A DNA stretch of 5,449 nt from Acidobacteriota bacterium. Its GTDB lineage: Bacteria; Acidobacteriota; Thermoanaerobaculia; Gp7-AA8. Location: positions 1-5,449 of the forward strand of contig QHVY01000324.1 in NCBI GenBank assembly GCA_003223695.1, written 5' to 3'. The notes beneath the pieces were generated by a model, which worked only from the letters and a program-made list of their open reading frames with translations, ran no database searches and was not told the DNA's origin. The translations under genes were made by a program, and so were the position numbers. Each line of letters starts with the position of its first letter. The stretch's first letter is position 1. Below are positions 4,991 to 5,449 of the stretch, piece after piece.

Positions 4991-5449
4991 TTCGTCTCTC
5001 GCGCGTCGCAGGATTCCACGCGACGAGTCCCTCGTGCGAGTAGCAAAGGAGCTGCGGGCCCGTGTTGCCGGGCGACGTCGGACGCAAACCCTCTTCGATG
5101 CGCAGCACTGCGCCGCGGCTGATATCGACGATGGCGCAGCGGCTTCGCGGCCGAACGAGAACGAGCAGCCCGTTACCGCTGTCGTTGATCGATTCCACTC
5201 TCATGTTCGGTAGAGGGATGTCGCGCAAAGGACCGCCGTCAGCGGAAAAGATTCGAAGCGCGCCGTCGACCGCCGCGATGCGGCCGTCGCGCAGAAATTT
5301 TGCTGTCGCAAAATGCCCGGCGATTGTGCGCTGCATTGCGCCGGTGCGGGCGTCGCGAATTTCGACAAAGTCTTTCGTGAGCAGCAGTATTTGAGTCCAA
5401 TCGCGATTGAAGCGAAACGTCGGCTTGGGCAATTGGCCAGTGGCGATGA
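4971..5449 (-). CDS. C-terminal part of a beta-propeller-like protein, 5' end beyond the window
   Basis: The frame is open to the right edge and ends with TAA at 4971-4973. About 159 residues are visible; a TTG at 5430-5432 is a possible start but is probably internal. The sequence falls into four blade-like units of about 35-40 residues: one around RFNRDWTQILLLT with VEIRDARTGAMQRTI, one with KFLRDGRIAAVDG and LRIFSADGGPLRDI, one with INDSGNGLLVLV and CAIVDISRGAVLRI, and a last one with LLCYSHEGLVAWNPATRERRI. Each has the hydrophobic strand, turn, and D-x-x-(T/R)-G or N-x-x-T pattern typical of WD40-like or quinoprotein-type propellers. No catalytic residues can be named. The visible part has no membrane segment. 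It converges on the DUF1304 gene with a 20-base overlap. The coding call is good; the specific family is unknown. Confidence 0.75.
   Translation of the reverse strand, partial: IATGQLPKPTFRFNRDWTQILLLTKDFVEIRDARTGAMQRTIAGHFATAKFLRDGRIAAVDGALRIFSADGGPLRDIPLPNMRVESINDSGNGLLVLVRPRSRCAIVDISRGAVLRIEEGLRPTSPGNTGPQLLCYSHEGLVAWNPATRERRIISKGW

Overview
The window reads as a piece of a bacterial chromosome with fairly high GC content. It carries the classic translation cluster thrS-infC-rpmI-rplT-pheS on the + strand, followed by two small membrane-protein genes. A beta-propeller-like gene enters from the right edge on the - strand. Codon use is GC-biased throughout, and nothing in the cluster looks recently imported. 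The gene order is shared by many phyla. PheS has four cysteines and an I-x-x-R type motif 2 loop, the rpmI-rplT spacer holds a heptamer palindrome, and pheT does not follow pheS. Together these suggest an environmental, non-proteobacterial lineage (Acidobacteriota-like is my guess), but the phylum cannot be fixed from this window.

Layout: 1-1837 is thrS, cut at its 5' end. 1886-2440 is infC, and its real start is an ATT with a perfect AGGAGG ribosome binding site, 69 bases upstream of the first in-frame ATG. 2457-2645 is rpmI (L35), a clear L35 reading frame that has no ATG, GTG or TTG start. 2646-2796 is an unusually long spacer with a perfect 31-bp palindrome made of tandem 7-bp units, then a second small inverted repeat close to the rplT ribosome binding site. 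2797-3174 is rplT (L20) and 3184-4200 is pheS. 4200-4643 is a four-helix membrane protein of uncertain family, and 4640-4990 is a DUF1304-type membrane protein. These last two are translationally overlapped with pheS and with each other. 4971-5449 (-) is the C-terminal end of a beta-propeller-like protein that converges on and overlaps the DUF1304 gene.

The first five genes all serve translation: two aminoacyl-tRNA synthetase subunits, initiation factor 3 and two 50S proteins. In well-studied bacteria this cluster is controlled by IF3 (through the AUU start of infC) and by L20 (through mRNA structure). The ATT start is plainly visible here. The L20 control elements known from other groups are not recognisable, but the rpmI-rplT spacer is the obvious place to look for a lineage-specific one. 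The most interesting items are the missing standard start of rpmI and the heptamer palindrome next to it.
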